From NCBI GenBank assembly GCA_003342895.1, contig PTFA01000086.1:1076939-1140938 (forward strand): 64,000 bases of DNA, in the 5' to 3' direction. The notes beneath the pieces are model-generated. The model was given only the letters and a program-made list of their open reading frames with translations. It had not been told where the DNA came from and ran no database searches. Below are positions 32,668 to 46,115 of this stretch, piece by piece (the first letter of the stretch is position 1; each line of letters begins with the position of its first letter). The DNA is from Casuarius casuarius (lineage: Eukaryota; Chordata; Aves; Casuariiformes; Casuariidae). The position numbers and the translations under genes are program-made.

Positions 32668-34829
32668 GCTTATAAACTTTGTGTGGCTAAAAATGTCCAT
32701 ATTCAGTAGAAATGTGTAATATTTTATACAAACAACAGGATACAAAGTAGTAAAAAGGTAGCATCCTTCATGCAAAACAAGAAGGATCACAGTAATCATA
32801 ACAAAGATGAGTCACAGAGAAAGGAAAAGCTGCAGAACTTTGAAAATAAAATATACAAATTTCTCTGGGAATAATTACTGTTTCATGTTTGCTTATAATT
32901 GTAATTTAATTATAAACCCAATTTTGCAATGATTTTTTAAAGTAAGTAGTTAGCATTAAGGTACTTGGTATGCAATTATCTGCTATTGAACTTCCTCATT
33001 ATATGGCAATTGCTACACAATTTTTTCTGTTGTTTAAGCATATTTTTTTGCAATTTGCACATTTCACTTGTATTATACAAACCATTTGATCTAAGATTAA
33101 CGCTCCTGTCTTACATGCTGGTTTCAAAGAAATGGTGATTAAATATTTGATAAAATAAATTTTGACAGAGAAGTTTCTCTTTTTCTTTCCTCTTGCATGC
33201 AAACAGATTAGCAAATAGGACAATTTTAGCTATTTTGTCTGTCTTTTTTTTCCTCCTCACTAATCATTTGACTTAAAAAGTTAATTTAAGTAAATCGGAG
33301 GTATACTCCCTACTCTTCAATTAAATTTCTAACCCTAATGAGCAGAGGAGAATCTCCCATTAAAGGCAGGTGCAGAAATGGAATAAATCATCTTGATTTC
33401 ATACACTTCCCAACTGGTGCAAACTGCTGAAGCTTCAAGAGAACCAGGGCAATCTATGCTATTGGAGGATCTGTCACCTAACTTCTAGAAAGTTGACAAA
33501 TTTCCACCTCTCGCAGTGGACAAAGTTAACCTAGCTCACGGGTTTAACAACTGCACCTCCAGAGTTGGCAGATGGACCTTTGTGAGAAGCATTGCCTGCT
33601 TGCGGAGCAGACGATGTTCTGCTATGTAACGTAACCAAATCAATATGTAGAAAAGGACTTCACATTTCATTTCAACCCGCAGGGCTCTGTAAGGATAATA
33701 TCGCATAAGGACTTTCCTATGATTACACATTGACTCTTTCACAATATGGTAGTGAGAGAGGACTATTTGATTTGAGCTCACTGAGAGGAAAGGGGAGGGG
33801 GGATGGAACATGTTTTTTTCTCATCAGGCCTTCCCAAGAAGTCTGATTTTTTTATTGTGTTTATGGTAATAGCTTCGGACAAGTTTTGAAAATGGCATGA
33901 GGTACATCTTCCGAGGAACAGGAGAAAGACATGCTTTCACAAAGAAAATACGAGCATATCAAGGCTCAAGTGTTTGGGAATAGTTGTGAGCATATTTTAA
34001 AACTGGGTGGCTGTGGCCTAAAACTTCCACGTCGTGATCTACAGCTCTGAAAGCTACAGGAGGAAACCCGTGACCTGCCGAGGGAACGTAGCACAGGGAA
34101 TAATGAGCGGAGACCTTGAGCTGTACCGACCTAGCCGTGCTCCTCAGACACACAGGCTAGAGCAATGCTGGGGCCCTCAGGGAGGCACCTGGGCTACACT
34201 CGGTTATGGAGAAGCTTCCTCGTACTTGGATGTGCTGAAAGTGATGTTTGGCGAGACTCCCAGACACTTCCTCACTTCTGTGGGAAGACCCAGTTAACGT
34301 GTGAATACAACTGTTGCCAAATCAATTATATTTGCAAGCACAGACCGGTAGGGAGGAGGGGAAGGACTAGATTTCCATGGGGCTCTATGCTCTTCAATTT
34401 TCCTGCTCTCAACTGTCATGCAGAGTGATATAACAGTATTGCAAACACTAAAAGAAATTGCTTCAGTCATTAAAAAAAAATAAGAGCTCTCAGTGCTGTA
34501 TCAGCTGTAGCTGGAAGGAGAGTTCAGGCCAGCACTAGAAAATTTATTAAATTGTTAGAGTCCACAGAGAAGATGAACTTACAAAAACTCAGTGGTTGAT
34601 CTATTCTAGTATTTTTGGAGAGCAGCAGAGAGCTCATCTCTTGAAGTACCAGCAAAAATTCAGAGTGATTTTTATAGAACCATAGCTCTGCTTTGGCAAG
34701 ATTTAATCCTGATGATAATATATGCAGTTTTATTATTTTCTGTAGTCCAAAAAATGAAATGCATGATTCTCCTGGGCCCAGACTGAGATACAGCCTTAGA
34801 CTTCCTATAGCGGGGCTGGAATTCCCCCT

Positions 34830-35323
34830 ACTGTGTCCAGTTCTGGGGTCCCCAATACAAGAGAGACATGGAGCTACTGAAGCGAGTCCAGTGGAGGGCT
34901 ACTAAGATGATTAAGGGACTGGAACATCTCTTGTATGAGGAAAGGCTGAAAGAGCTGGGACTGTTCAGCCTGGAGAAGAGAAGACTGAGGGGGGATCTTA
35001 TCAATGTGTACAAGTATCTGAAGGGAGGGTGTAAAGAGGATGGGGCCAGACTCTTCTCAGTGGTACCCAGAGGTAGGATGAGATACAGCAGGCACAAACT
35101 GAGACACAGGAAGTTCTGTCTGAACATGAGGAAAAACTCCTTTACTGTGAGGGTGACAGAGCATTGGAACATGTTACCCTGAGGGCCTGTGGAGTCTCCT
35201 TCCTTGGAGATGTTCAGAAGCTATCTGGGCAACGTGCTGTAGGTGACCCTGCTTGAGCAGGCGGGTTGGACTAGATGATCTCCAGAGGTCTATTCCAATC
35301 TCATCCATTCTGTGAGTCTGTGA
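34830..35323 (+). mobile_element. 5'-truncated CR1 LINE, 3' end
   Basis: The sequence opens inside the C-terminal part of the CR1 ORF2 region (TACTGTGTCCAGTTCTGGGG). It then encodes the typical CR1 tail phrases [40 protein letters not shown] and EHWN over 34868-35182. It continues through GGTTGGACTAGATGATCTCC and a TATTCCAATCTC phrase to an ATTCTGTG-AGTCTGTG end, the degenerate octamer repeat of avian CR1. About 500 bp remain of an element of roughly 4 kb. It lacks the endonuclease and most of the reverse transcriptase and cannot move itself. It is the only clear LINE in the window. Confidence 0.93.
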
Positions 35324-37440
35324 ATTCCATCAGAAACTAGAATTGCTCCTAAATTCCATTGGGATAAACAGGAGGACAAATCTTTAATGCTGTACATTGA
35401 ATATATTTGCCCTTACAGGAATAAAATGAACTCATGAACATGCTAAGCTGGGGTAAATCAACCTCAATGAACAACATATATATCTTAGAAGTGAAACTTC
35501 CAACTCAGTTTTTATATATATTTACACTTAGTCATTAATTAGCACTAAGTAATTCATAACTGTAGTGATTCAATGGCAAAACTTTTTAACATAGTATATC
35601 CACTCTTGCAAGTATTCTGAAAAAAGACTACTAAAGAGATGAAAATTTTCCAGCAGCTTGGACTATGTTCTATTAACAATTTCAGCTGAATGCAAACATC
35701 ACAAAAACCCAGCTACCAAGTAATTAACAGCTGGTAAACAGAAATACATTCCTTTTACACCTGGAAAATATATGTAGTTATTACATAGCATCAATATTCA
35801 GAAAGGCATAGCAGCATCCAAATATTCCTCACTGCCATATTAGTAAACATAGTAATGTAATTCTAACAGCATATGTAAAATATTCCTAGCTGAAATTTAA
35901 ATAGGTAGGATGTAAGCAGGTAGTAGTCGGGGGGTCTTAGGTTCTTATGTACTTCAGTCGCATTTGAAAGTGGAATATAAGCAGAAATTTCTTTAACCCC
36001 TACATATTTAGAAGCTTTTAATGCTTTCCACTTTTAAAACCTCAGAAGGAAAGAAAAGGTTCTGCCCTATGTTTCCACTGTGAACAGAAATAGTCTGTCT
36101 TTGGATTGATAATTTATTAATACAATTACTTTGCTGTATTATGAAGTCATGTCAGCCAAATTAATTTAAACAATGCTGTTCACAGGATCCCTCCAATCTC
36201 AGAGAGAAAGCAGGACTTGAACTCAGAAGGGAGCAAAAATGTTGTCCTAATTAGAGAGAATAGCTGGTCTGTGGATGGTGAATGTCTGTTGCTCCTGTTC
36301 CTCCTGCATCCACCTGGAGCTGTGTCTTGACTTTGACTGTCTGAATAAATGACCACCAAGGGCTTTTCCTTCAGCTATAGCTTCAGCCATTTTATAAGCA
36401 GGTATTACAGATTTACAAAAGACAGGAATAATATGGTAGATCTGATCATCTTCCCATGGCTTTTTGTTTTTTTTATTTAAATGCACAGCTGGAAACTTCT
36501 TGGGGATAAAAGATATAAGAAACATAGAAGAAAGGACAGGAATTTTAAAGGTATGAACCAATATTACATATGCTACAGAACAATCATTCACTGTCCACAG
36601 ATTAGACAGATTAGAGAGACTGATCTCCGTGAAGTTTAGCCATGCAGTTCATCAAATGCATGTGTAATTGCTTTCCTAAACTGATTAAGCAATTCCCATG
36701 TCTGTGTATCCCAGTCAGGTAATTGTGGGCCTAAATAACCATTTGCATATTTTCTGTTACCCAACTGGCACATGCAATTACAGTGCATGCAAATTGAGAA
36801 CACTGTTTTACATCCTAACAGCATGAGACTCAAACCTCTAGGTCTTTTTCTTATCTAACTTTTATGATTTCACAGTGTTACATTTAAAGTAGGTGTTGGT
36901 CATTCTTCATTCAGGACAGATAACAGGAGCCTTTCAATGTAAAATGAAATAATGAATCTGTCAGTTTCTTGAGGGCTATTAAATAAATGTTCATTGTAAT
37001 TAATAGAGCTAAAAGGACAAGAATTCACCTGGTTACTTCTTGTTCACCATTAATACCAGTAAAACTATACAGTTTGTGAGGAAAGTTGAGTATTTCTATG
37101 GGAAATTAATAGGGAAAAAACCCACAGAATACGACTCTTGGTTTCTCATTCCTTTCTTGCCAACCGCCTTCTCTTCCTCTACTGCACTCTTTTATTGGTT
37201 TTGTCAGCTTTACCCTTTTTTCCTGAACTAATTATTAATTAGCTGTATGTTTTATCACCCAAGGCCTCTACTGCTAACTCACAAAAAAGACAAGAAAGTT
37301 ATGGATCACGATTTGAAATTAGACCTCCTCTCCTCAAGGTAAGTCTTGCTCCCGCACTTGGAAACATTAATTCTAACTCTTTTCAGAAAAGCAAATAGCT
37401 TTGATGGGGAGAGTGAGACAAGCATTAGCCTGGCAAGGAG

Positions 37441-37520
37441 AGCGCGCTCTCGGGCAGCCTCTGACTTGGCTCCCCGGCAGCGGTGACGGGGACTGAGTAC
37501 GCGCGCTCCCTCTAACACGA
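37441..37520. promoter_or_regulatory. Second isolated CpG-dense islet
   Basis: About ten CpG dinucleotides occur in 80 bp, including the clusters GAGCGCGCTC and GTACGCGCGCTCC, inside AT-rich intergenic DNA. It has no coding support. It could be an enhancer or a small CpG-island promoter of an unannotated RNA. Confidence 0.35.
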
Positions 37521-40500
37521 GCTGCAGCTCTGCTTCCCATCAGTTATTACAGCAAAAAGTGACCCTTGTTTCTTCTACAAAAATAATAATAAAAAAATTA
37601 AATAAAATAAAGGGAAAGAGCTTTACAAGACATTTCCTCAGGTGACCAGAGAGGAGCACACAGTGAGGCGTGCAAGTGCTGCTCTTTCCCTACAGTGGCA
37701 GTTCCCTTGCTAACGTGCTGCGCCTTGTGAGCCTTAGCGGAGCGCCTTGCTGTTTTGCCTGCATTGCAGAGGGATGCATGCACAAGCCACGGGGGACAGC
37801 CACAGATCAGACGCTCTGACGCTTCATGGTGCCAGCACCCACCACAGATGGGGGTATTTGTGGGCTTTTCAAAAAGCAGGAAGGTGAGTAGCTTGTCTGT
37901 GAAATTATTTAGGTAGCTCAAGATGCAGAAGAAGAGGACACCGTGTTTTCTGGCCTATAGGAAAAGATCCAAATTTGGGATCCTGGTCCACAAGTGTTGT
38001 TAAAGTGTTCCAGGTTTTATCGGGACATGATGCATTGTGTGCATATGCATGTGTCAGGCTGCCGCCCTTCCCATCACCAGCCTAATGCACCAGAGTCTGA
38101 ATTAACAAGAATCAAAGTGTCAAGAGAGTTTAACACATTTCTAATTTTACCAACTCAGACTTTAGGGATAGAGAAAATGAATAATGCCATCTTTAAAGGG
38201 GTCTAGATCTCCAGGATACGAAATGTATAAGCCACATTAGTGTTAATGGAAGTAACATGCGTGCATCCATAGCAAAATAAACCCATTAAGTGCTGTTAAT
38301 CATCACTTAAACATAGCAGTCTCTTTGAACAACAACAGTGCTGGCAGCTCCCCTGACTACAGTGTTTTGGGATGCAGAACCAGAAATTTCTTTTATTTTA
38401 TAATGATTTCTGAAATTATGTTATGTTTTTATGGATTAAACTCTTAGAATGTATGAACTGACATAGCTACATTAACTTTTATGGAATAGTGCCAGTTTAT
38501 TCCTTAAGGCAATCTGTCTCTATATAAAATTAAGCGGTAAGATTAAATATAGTTAATATGGCAGTATAACTTTTTCATAGATTTGTTAAAAATATCCGTA
38601 TTTCCTCACCATTTTCATGAAAAATCATCCTTTTTTTGTTAAAAAACTTAATCTTTTCAAAAAGTTGATTATATCATAATTATATACAGTTTAGACAAAT
38701 TGTATATATTTATATATAGAATACAATTTAGCTCAAAAATAGCTTTTATATCTTTGAAAGTAGCTACCATCTTGAATATTTTTCTTTGGACAGAAAAGTC
38801 CCTATTGCCAACATTTTCAGCTTTCCAAAGATCAGTTGAGTTGAAAATGTCCCAAATTAAGCTTGTGAACCACAGACCAGAAGCCCAACGGATCTAATGA
38901 TCATCGTACCTGAGAACTGAACTCAAAGTGGAAACAACTCAGGCCAGTAGCAAGAGGAGCAGGCACTTCAGAACTGCTTCAGCCCTGAGTCCTCCCCAAA
39001 GACATATCCCACCATTTTTTACTTTTGCTCCTTGTAGATCCTTCTGCACTATAGAGAATCCTTATGTGCACAAGTGACAGGCGTGACAATGGCTACCACC
39101 AAACACTTTAGTACATGCTGGCTCAAATAGTTTGTCAACATCCCAACCTATATTGATGTCTTTCAAAAAGCTGGAGTTTTGGACAAAACAATGTTTATGG
39201 TGAGAGTAGCTCCAGAGTTTGTAGGTCCAGTCACAGGTTCTCTAGGCATGGTTTGAAGCATGCATTCTTTCACCAAATACTTACTTCCCACCAAAATCCA
39301 AAGTATGGACACAGGATAGAATTAACTTCAGCATCTTGCCTTGTCCATGCTGCAACCTGGATCACAGAGCCCAGTAGGACAGGACATTCCTGAAAGACCC
39401 ATGCAACAACTTTTTAAAATACTTTTTGAGTATTTTATCTAAAGTACATGCACTTTCTCCTGGTTTCTATTCAGTTGTTGTCTGAAGTCCAAAGTGGTAG
39501 AAAGGAACAAGGCACCATCCGCCAGAACAGCTCATCCAGCTCAGCCTGCATCTGTCCATGCTTGAACTCTTCCCATGTGGCTTATCAAAATAACTTTGGT
39601 GTCCCGCCCGTGTTTTCAAATCTAAAAAATCATTCTATTTTTGTTATATTAACTGTAGACTCTTCTGGGTGGAAAGGTTATACTGTAATTCATTTATTTA
39701 TACCAAAATGCAAAACTCCAAGTTATCTAGGCCTTTCAAGGATATACCTTTCCATGTTCAAAGTGCTACAGAATTAAAATTATTAATGTCACTGATGGCA
39801 AGATCAGGCACTGCCCAAAGAGAATAAAAATTTTGGTCTTCTGAAACACTGATGACATCTGGAGGCAGCAATTGCCATTGAAGGAAATATGTTCCAGGGT
39901 AAAATATTTGATTCAGCTTTACTACAGCCTGCCAAGCTAGTTCCTTCCAGATGAAATATTTCTGTATTCTGTGACATGTTATCAACCTCCAGCTCTTTGA
40001 ATGAGGTTCAAATCAGGCTGAGACTTTGTCAAACACGGAGAAATAAATGGAGTTTCAAGCTCAGCCTTTCTAATGCAGCGCTGGACTTGTCATTGCCAGT
40101 GCTGAATGCTGCCACTTCCTCCTACAAGTCAAATTGTCTCAGATCTAGTCTCAGAGGCTGCTTTTCTTTGAGGTCAATACACAGCCGGAATATAGTTGGG
40201 TACTTTTCAGGGTTTTAATAATGGTCTTACTACGTTGTTTGAGGGCAAAATATAGTCTTAATGAGCCCTTACTTGCTCTTTTTCACTCAAAAGATAAGCT
40301 AAGGTAAAAGATTTTATACTCAGAGATAGTAAATAATTTTTATGTTCCTTTTTCTCTGGTGCCTTTCCCTATCCCTGCTAGCGGAGCCCCCCCCCCCAGG
40401 ACCACTGTGGGGATTCTGTGTTGCCAACAATACAAGATGAACGTACTTTAGCTACGCTTACTATTTGGAGCACGATTTATTGCTGGTATGCACTGTATCT

Positions 40501-42685
40501 TTGCTTGCCAGAGAAGTTATGACACAATTGGGAACACCAGATTGACTGTTTTATGAGCAACTGGAATCCTAATGTGGTTCCATTCCATTGGGCTCCTAAG
40601 GAGAGAAACAGTATGAAATACCTGCTGAAGTGAGGAAGCAGAATCTCTTCTCTTATACAATCCATTTATTTCTGTATCATTTGTAGAAGGTATTTTAAGA
40701 GAATAAATATTTTTAAAGCCACAGTCAGTATTTTATTGCATTCTCATAACTTATTTAATGCTTCAAATCAAATGCTTTACTCTGCTACAAGAAATATGCA
40801 GAACACTGCTATATATCACATGTAAAAATGTCCCCTGCTTTTAGTTCTTTCTATTAAAATGCATCTTTATTACCTACTGTAATTACGAGAAATTTAGGCT
40901 GGTTCATATATTTCCCAAGATACAGAAATCTCCATCATCTTTTTTTTTTTGCCATAAGACAGCCCTTCAGTGTGCCTTTTTCATGGGTAAGTCTAAAATT
41001 CTATCTTAAGACTAGCCAGTGATGTCAAACACAGAACAGAATTTTTATGAGAGTATTTTAATTTTTTTATTAACGGGTTGAACGATCACAACTTCCAAGC
41101 AAATTCCTGATGATGGGTGGTAGTAACTGCTTTTCTGGTTCAGATATGAACCATCATTTAGCCTAAGAACTCCTTGCAACTCAACTGTGATTATATATAT
41201 TGAAGACAGAGAAAATAGTACTTCTGTTAGAACTGGTGACAGGCTGGCATAAGTCATGGAGACACACGAGTGAAGATCATACGTATCAGCAAAGGCTTTC
41301 TGAATTGAGTCCTACATCTTTAGGATGAAATTCTGGCCCTGCTGAAGTCAAGATCTAAACCATACCTACAGAGTACAAAGCAGCTTCTCACAGAGGAGGC
41401 ATTTGTATGAAACCTATATGCTTTTTTTAAAAATCGATGTACATTTTGTCAACTCCATGGAACAGTTTGAAGAGGAAAACAGAAGAACTTTTTTTAAATT
41501 ACTCTAATGAACTCTAAAACTTTTCTAGATCTCATGCAAAGAGAGGTTAATATAAATAAAAACAGGACTTAAGTAACTCAGAATTGCATAGTAGAATAAA
41601 GTATCTGATTGTGTTCACAAGGCTAAGAAGACAAAATATTACTGTCAGTGATGTAAATAGGAGTTCTTTCAATATGTTTAAAGAGTAAGGCCCTAAATTT
41701 GTACTTTTTATTAGACAAATCTGATCAAAAAGTCTGTTTTTAAAGCTCAATGATTAGATGCTAAAATTACGCAGTTGTGATCTGACAATTTAAAAATATT
41801 TGTGAGTTCTCCCATCCATGCTGGAACGGCGGAAGTACTGAAACAAAAAGTTGCCAAACAATTTAAAAAATACTTTAAAATGTTTCTCCTTGACTTTGAT
41901 GTTGCAATATTCGCATGCTGCTTCAGTAGCAGCGTTGTCCTGAGAGCCCAGAGAAGCGTTTGAAGAACCCGTCTCTTGGAGGTGGCCTGAAACACTGGCA
42001 CAGATGTCCAGAGATCACTCAGAAACCAACATCCAGCTCCTCCTGGCCACATGTTGGAGGAGTGGGAATGCCACCTGCATCCCCCACTGGCTTGACTACT
42101 TGAAGAACGGTTAAGGACCGCTCACGCTGACAAGCTCATCAGCAACGTAAAGGCTAAAGCCTGCCTGTGTACGTGAGTCACTAAAAAGTCTCACGAGGTG
42201 TTTTTGAAGATGCTTGGCTACAGGAGTGAAAGAGCGTGTACCATGATATAGCAGAAGCGTAGGAGACAAAAGGATCCTATAGTGCTTGAGCTGAGCCTAA
42301 ATAATGTCACAGAAAGTTGAGGAAGCAGGGAGTTAATACTAGTATTTTATTACTTTGACTGAACCTTGATATCCTCATACTTACTAGCAAAGATTTAAGA
42401 GTTGAATCTCTTTCTCGATGCCTCAGCTATGTGCTCTCATTGTCAGATGCCCCAGAGAGAGAATCCCCAAACCAGAGCTCCCCCAGGGCTGGGTCAGCGA
42501 GAGGCAAGAGTGTAGCCGGGAGGACATGGGGTGGGAAGGCGGAGGCAGCCCGGGAGCAACAGGCATGGTCTTTCTCCAGGAAACCTGCCAGATAGACTGA
42601 AGAAGCAAAGCCTGCTGGACTAGCAGACACTGAAGAGAGCAAGGGAACAAAGAATAGATCTGACAATTTACTAGGTCCTTAATTA

Positions 42686-42711
42686 GTTAATTAATTACTG
42701 GTTAATTAATT
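42686..42711. repeat. Direct repeat of GTTAATTAATT
   Basis: Two exact 11-bp copies start 15 bp apart (42686-42696 and 42701-42711). Each contains the palindrome TTAATTAA, with another TTAATTAG just upstream. These are homeodomain-type core words, so the site may be regulatory, but AT-rich simple sequence is an alternative. Confidence 0.6.
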
Positions 42712-45700
42712 CAGTCCACCTGAAATTGAGGTGCTATACTTTAAATTATTTTCTTCCTGAGATCAAATTGTGCTGTGATAGATCCTTCCACTTTGCATTT
42801 CTAACTCATTGCATTCAATTTAACAGAGTAAAAGTTATGTTAAAGCAGGTCAACTGTAGCTCTGACTTCCTTTTTTCATTTTTTCAGCTACAAAGAAAAA
42901 TGTTGCTAATCAACAGGAAATGCGATTTTGGCTGTGAAAACTGCCTTTTGCAATTCCAGGCAATTATAACATGTCTAATGAAATCTTTGCACTCCTGTGG
43001 TACTGTTGAAAAGCTGGTATTTTTCAAATTACACACTAGATGATACAAATACTGTATTGAAGAGCCTTTTCCCCGTACCTTGGGATGTTTTTTTTTAATA
43101 CCTTTATCCCTGCTGAACAGGTATTTTTTCCAGGAGCAATGCTATTGACTTCAGAGGTGCTATTTGCAGTATCAAGTTTCAAGAAACTCAAAAACCCTGT
43201 AAATATTTTCTCCCCTTGGTTTCAGCTGGTTGTTAGGCAGAACTGAGAAGCGGCCCAGGATCATAACACCCAGAACTGTATCTAGCGCTCCTTCGGCTTC
43301 TGCCTTTTCTAATTCCAAAAGTATTTCAGTCAGCAAAAAACTAAAATTTTTCACTTTTCTAAAGTAAGGATGAAAGTTCTCATCCTGGCCTAGAAATTAA
43401 ACTTCATTTGTTGTGATTCAGTAGGTATTAGAAAGTGGTGCCTGGTTGGTTTTTAGTGCCCTGAGTGAAGTGGGGCAGCTCGCAGCACTAGCATAGATAA
43501 CACTGCAGTCAGTAAGAAATAGGAGAAAGCCTACATTCGCTGTGCTCTGATGCATCAGTACTGAAAGATGGGACCAAACTTCCTCCTCCTTTGCCCACAG
43601 AAAAGTCCCATTAGGTCTGAAAAAGCCGCACTGATTTTCTTCCTTCAAATAAATTTCCTATTTAAAAAAGCTCACCTCCAATGTGATTAATTTTAAGAAT
43701 ATGCTCATCTCCCACTGCATGCAATGGGTGCTAAGTGCATATTCATAGCTTTCTGGCTAAAGATGGACTTTGCCAGAGCCTGAGAGCTGTGATTTCCAGC
43801 TTTGCTGAATTGGACAGAGGATTTCCCATGGTCTCACTACCAGTCTCACTCCAAATTCAATGAGCACTGAATTCAGCCATGCTTTTGCATACAACATGGA
43901 CACACTACTCAACAAACATACATAAGTCACTGCTGTTTTGAGCAACCGCGTTCACCAGTGATGAATCACATATGTTGAAGTAAATGCTTGGTTCTTCATA
44001 CCAGTTGGCTGGTAGGGTATTGGTCTCAGCATAGACTAGCATTTCTTACAGATGGTAAAAGTGATGTGCTGTGTGCTGAGCCTGGGAATGGGATAGAAGA
44101 GCCAAAAACAGGACAAGGAGCTCAAGTCTTGTACTCAAAACCTGAGGCCATTGGGATTTAACACCTTGCTGGGAATATACCCCATGGAAGGCAGTTACTG
44201 TATGGAATATGACTGGAGGAAGCAGCCCATCTATTTCATGTGTGAAGGTCCATAAATTGGCAGGGAACAAACCAGGGGCAGAACTGCTGGTGAGCAGGCA
44301 GGCAAACGTGCACCACTGGGCAGCTGTAATAGACATAGCATCTGTCCTTGACATTATCTAAAAGTATTATTTGGATTTTATAGCTGTTAACTTCTTAATT
44401 CACAAAAAACTGTATGCAAGCTGTATTGGTTTCTAATTTAAAGGTTCAGAAGTGTAATACAGGCCTGGTTTGGGTTGCAAAGCTGTGGTGTTTTTTCCCG
44501 GTATATAAAGAGCGGTATTTGATTTCAGAATATCCTTTCAATTAAAGAAATACTTGGATATAACCTAGAATCTTATTATGCAACTCAGGACTCCCTAATC
44601 CTCCCTAAATTCTTTTTTTCTGAGTTCTCTCAAAAATTGTTTTAGTCTCTTTTCTTATATTTTTGCTTTAATTTTCAGTTCTATTCATTTTTATTCTGAT
44701 TAAGCTCTGAAAAGCCTTTCTTCATATCATATTCAGATTGATAATTAGTTTGAAAGGATTCACCAGCCTACAATAGCTTTTGTTATTGTACAGTTTTTAT
44801 AAAAAAAAAAATTAAAATATTGCTATCCCATTCCTCCTGAGAAGCTTGCAATCCAGCTTCTGCAGATAACAGGGAAGAAGGTATGAGTTCTGATCTTTCT
44901 TGCTTTTGACTCCAAAAGAAAAAGATATACAGATGTATATAAAAATATCTGTTTACACACTGACACGTTTAATGGAAAACACAGGTAACTGTAATTGCAT
45001 TCACTTAATCTAAGATAGTTAATACTGGCTTCCTTTTTTACTAACATTTCACACATTGCAGGTCATAAACAGGTGATTCAACAAGATTAGGAGAAGTTTT
45101 GTCCCAGAATACTAATGTTAGTGTCAGCTTATTTGACCTTCCTCTAGTGGGTCTGGACATGCCCAAACATATGTGGACAGGAATGGACCTGCGACAGGAT
45201 TGCTTAATTCAGTAGTTCACCAGCCTCGTAGATATTGGCACTTTCACATATAGTTACAATCTCGCCAGACCTCTCCGGAAGACTCTTACTAAGGGAGATA
45301 CTGAAGCTGTTCAGGTCAATGTAAACAGGTTAATGTGAGCAGTGATTCAGAAGGGTTAAATAGACGTAGCATCAGCCAATGCCTATCACATTTTAAATGC
45401 CTTTCTTTGCTATCATGCACATGGTTTAAATAAACTCTTTCGTAAGTGGAACACCTCACAGCCGTATGGCAAGAGGATTTGGTATTTTCTTGATAGAAAG
45501 TACCAACACTGAAGCAGAAGATAGAGGATGGGAGAAGTATCAAAAAAGATTGTTGAGTTTTTATCTTGTAATCTAGCAATAATCACAAACTCGTGCCCTA
45601 GGACAAAGAGGATGAAAGAAATCAGGAAAAGAAAACAGAATAGAAGGTAAAGTTAGACCTATGCAAGGGGAGGGAAAAAAAGCAAAAAGCCTTTCCCCTC

Positions 45701-46056
45701 CTCCACCTGACACTTTAGGAAGTGGCTCATTACTCTGTTTCATTTCTGGTTTTTTAGAGAAAAACAACAGCGAAAAAACAATTCACAATTAATTTTTCTC
45801 CTAACAGACTTAGAAAAAGCTCCTAATGACTATTTTACAGATATAAATAGTCAAGAATTGCTTCTCCCTTGTTTCCCGCAGACCAGTTTTCTCCCAAGGG
45901 AGGAAAGGACCGTACACTGCCAGATTCACAGGCCACAAAGCAGGACTGCAACACGGAGCCCAGCTGGCAGTTTAGGCACCAACAAGCTCATCCACTTATA
46001 GCTATTAATGAAAAAAAAAAGTATAAGAAAAAAAGAGCATGTAGGTTTAATCCTTG

Positions 46057-46115
46057 CCAATAGTGGCACAGAAAGTCAGAGCTTGCTATGATCACATAGT
46101 AAGGAAAGTTCTTGA
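46057..46115 (+). mobile_element. Possible MIR fragment
   Basis: TGGCACAGAAAGTCAGAGC followed by ATGATCACATAGTAAG resembles the MIR core 'gcacagagaggttaag...ggtcacacagctagtaag'. The match is short, and flanking MIR landmarks are not clear. Confidence 0.3.

Larger units (their letters stand above)
26901..34829. other. Intergenic DNA, middle part
   Basis: No gene is recognisable. The region holds T runs at 29748-29769 and 32647-32667 and an ATTA/octamer/forkhead-like word cluster near 28005-28080. A small CpG-bearing patch lies near 31738-31790, and an old-repeat phrase near 29340-29395. Open frames of up to 175 codons (32182-32709, +) lack an ATG at the first codon and any recognisable domain. 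Confidence 0.55.

Noticed and set aside
32182..32709. Plus-strand 175-codon frame, longest in the desert
   Set aside because: It starts with GTG and ends by reading through a poly(T) tract that gives a run of Phe. No family resemblance.
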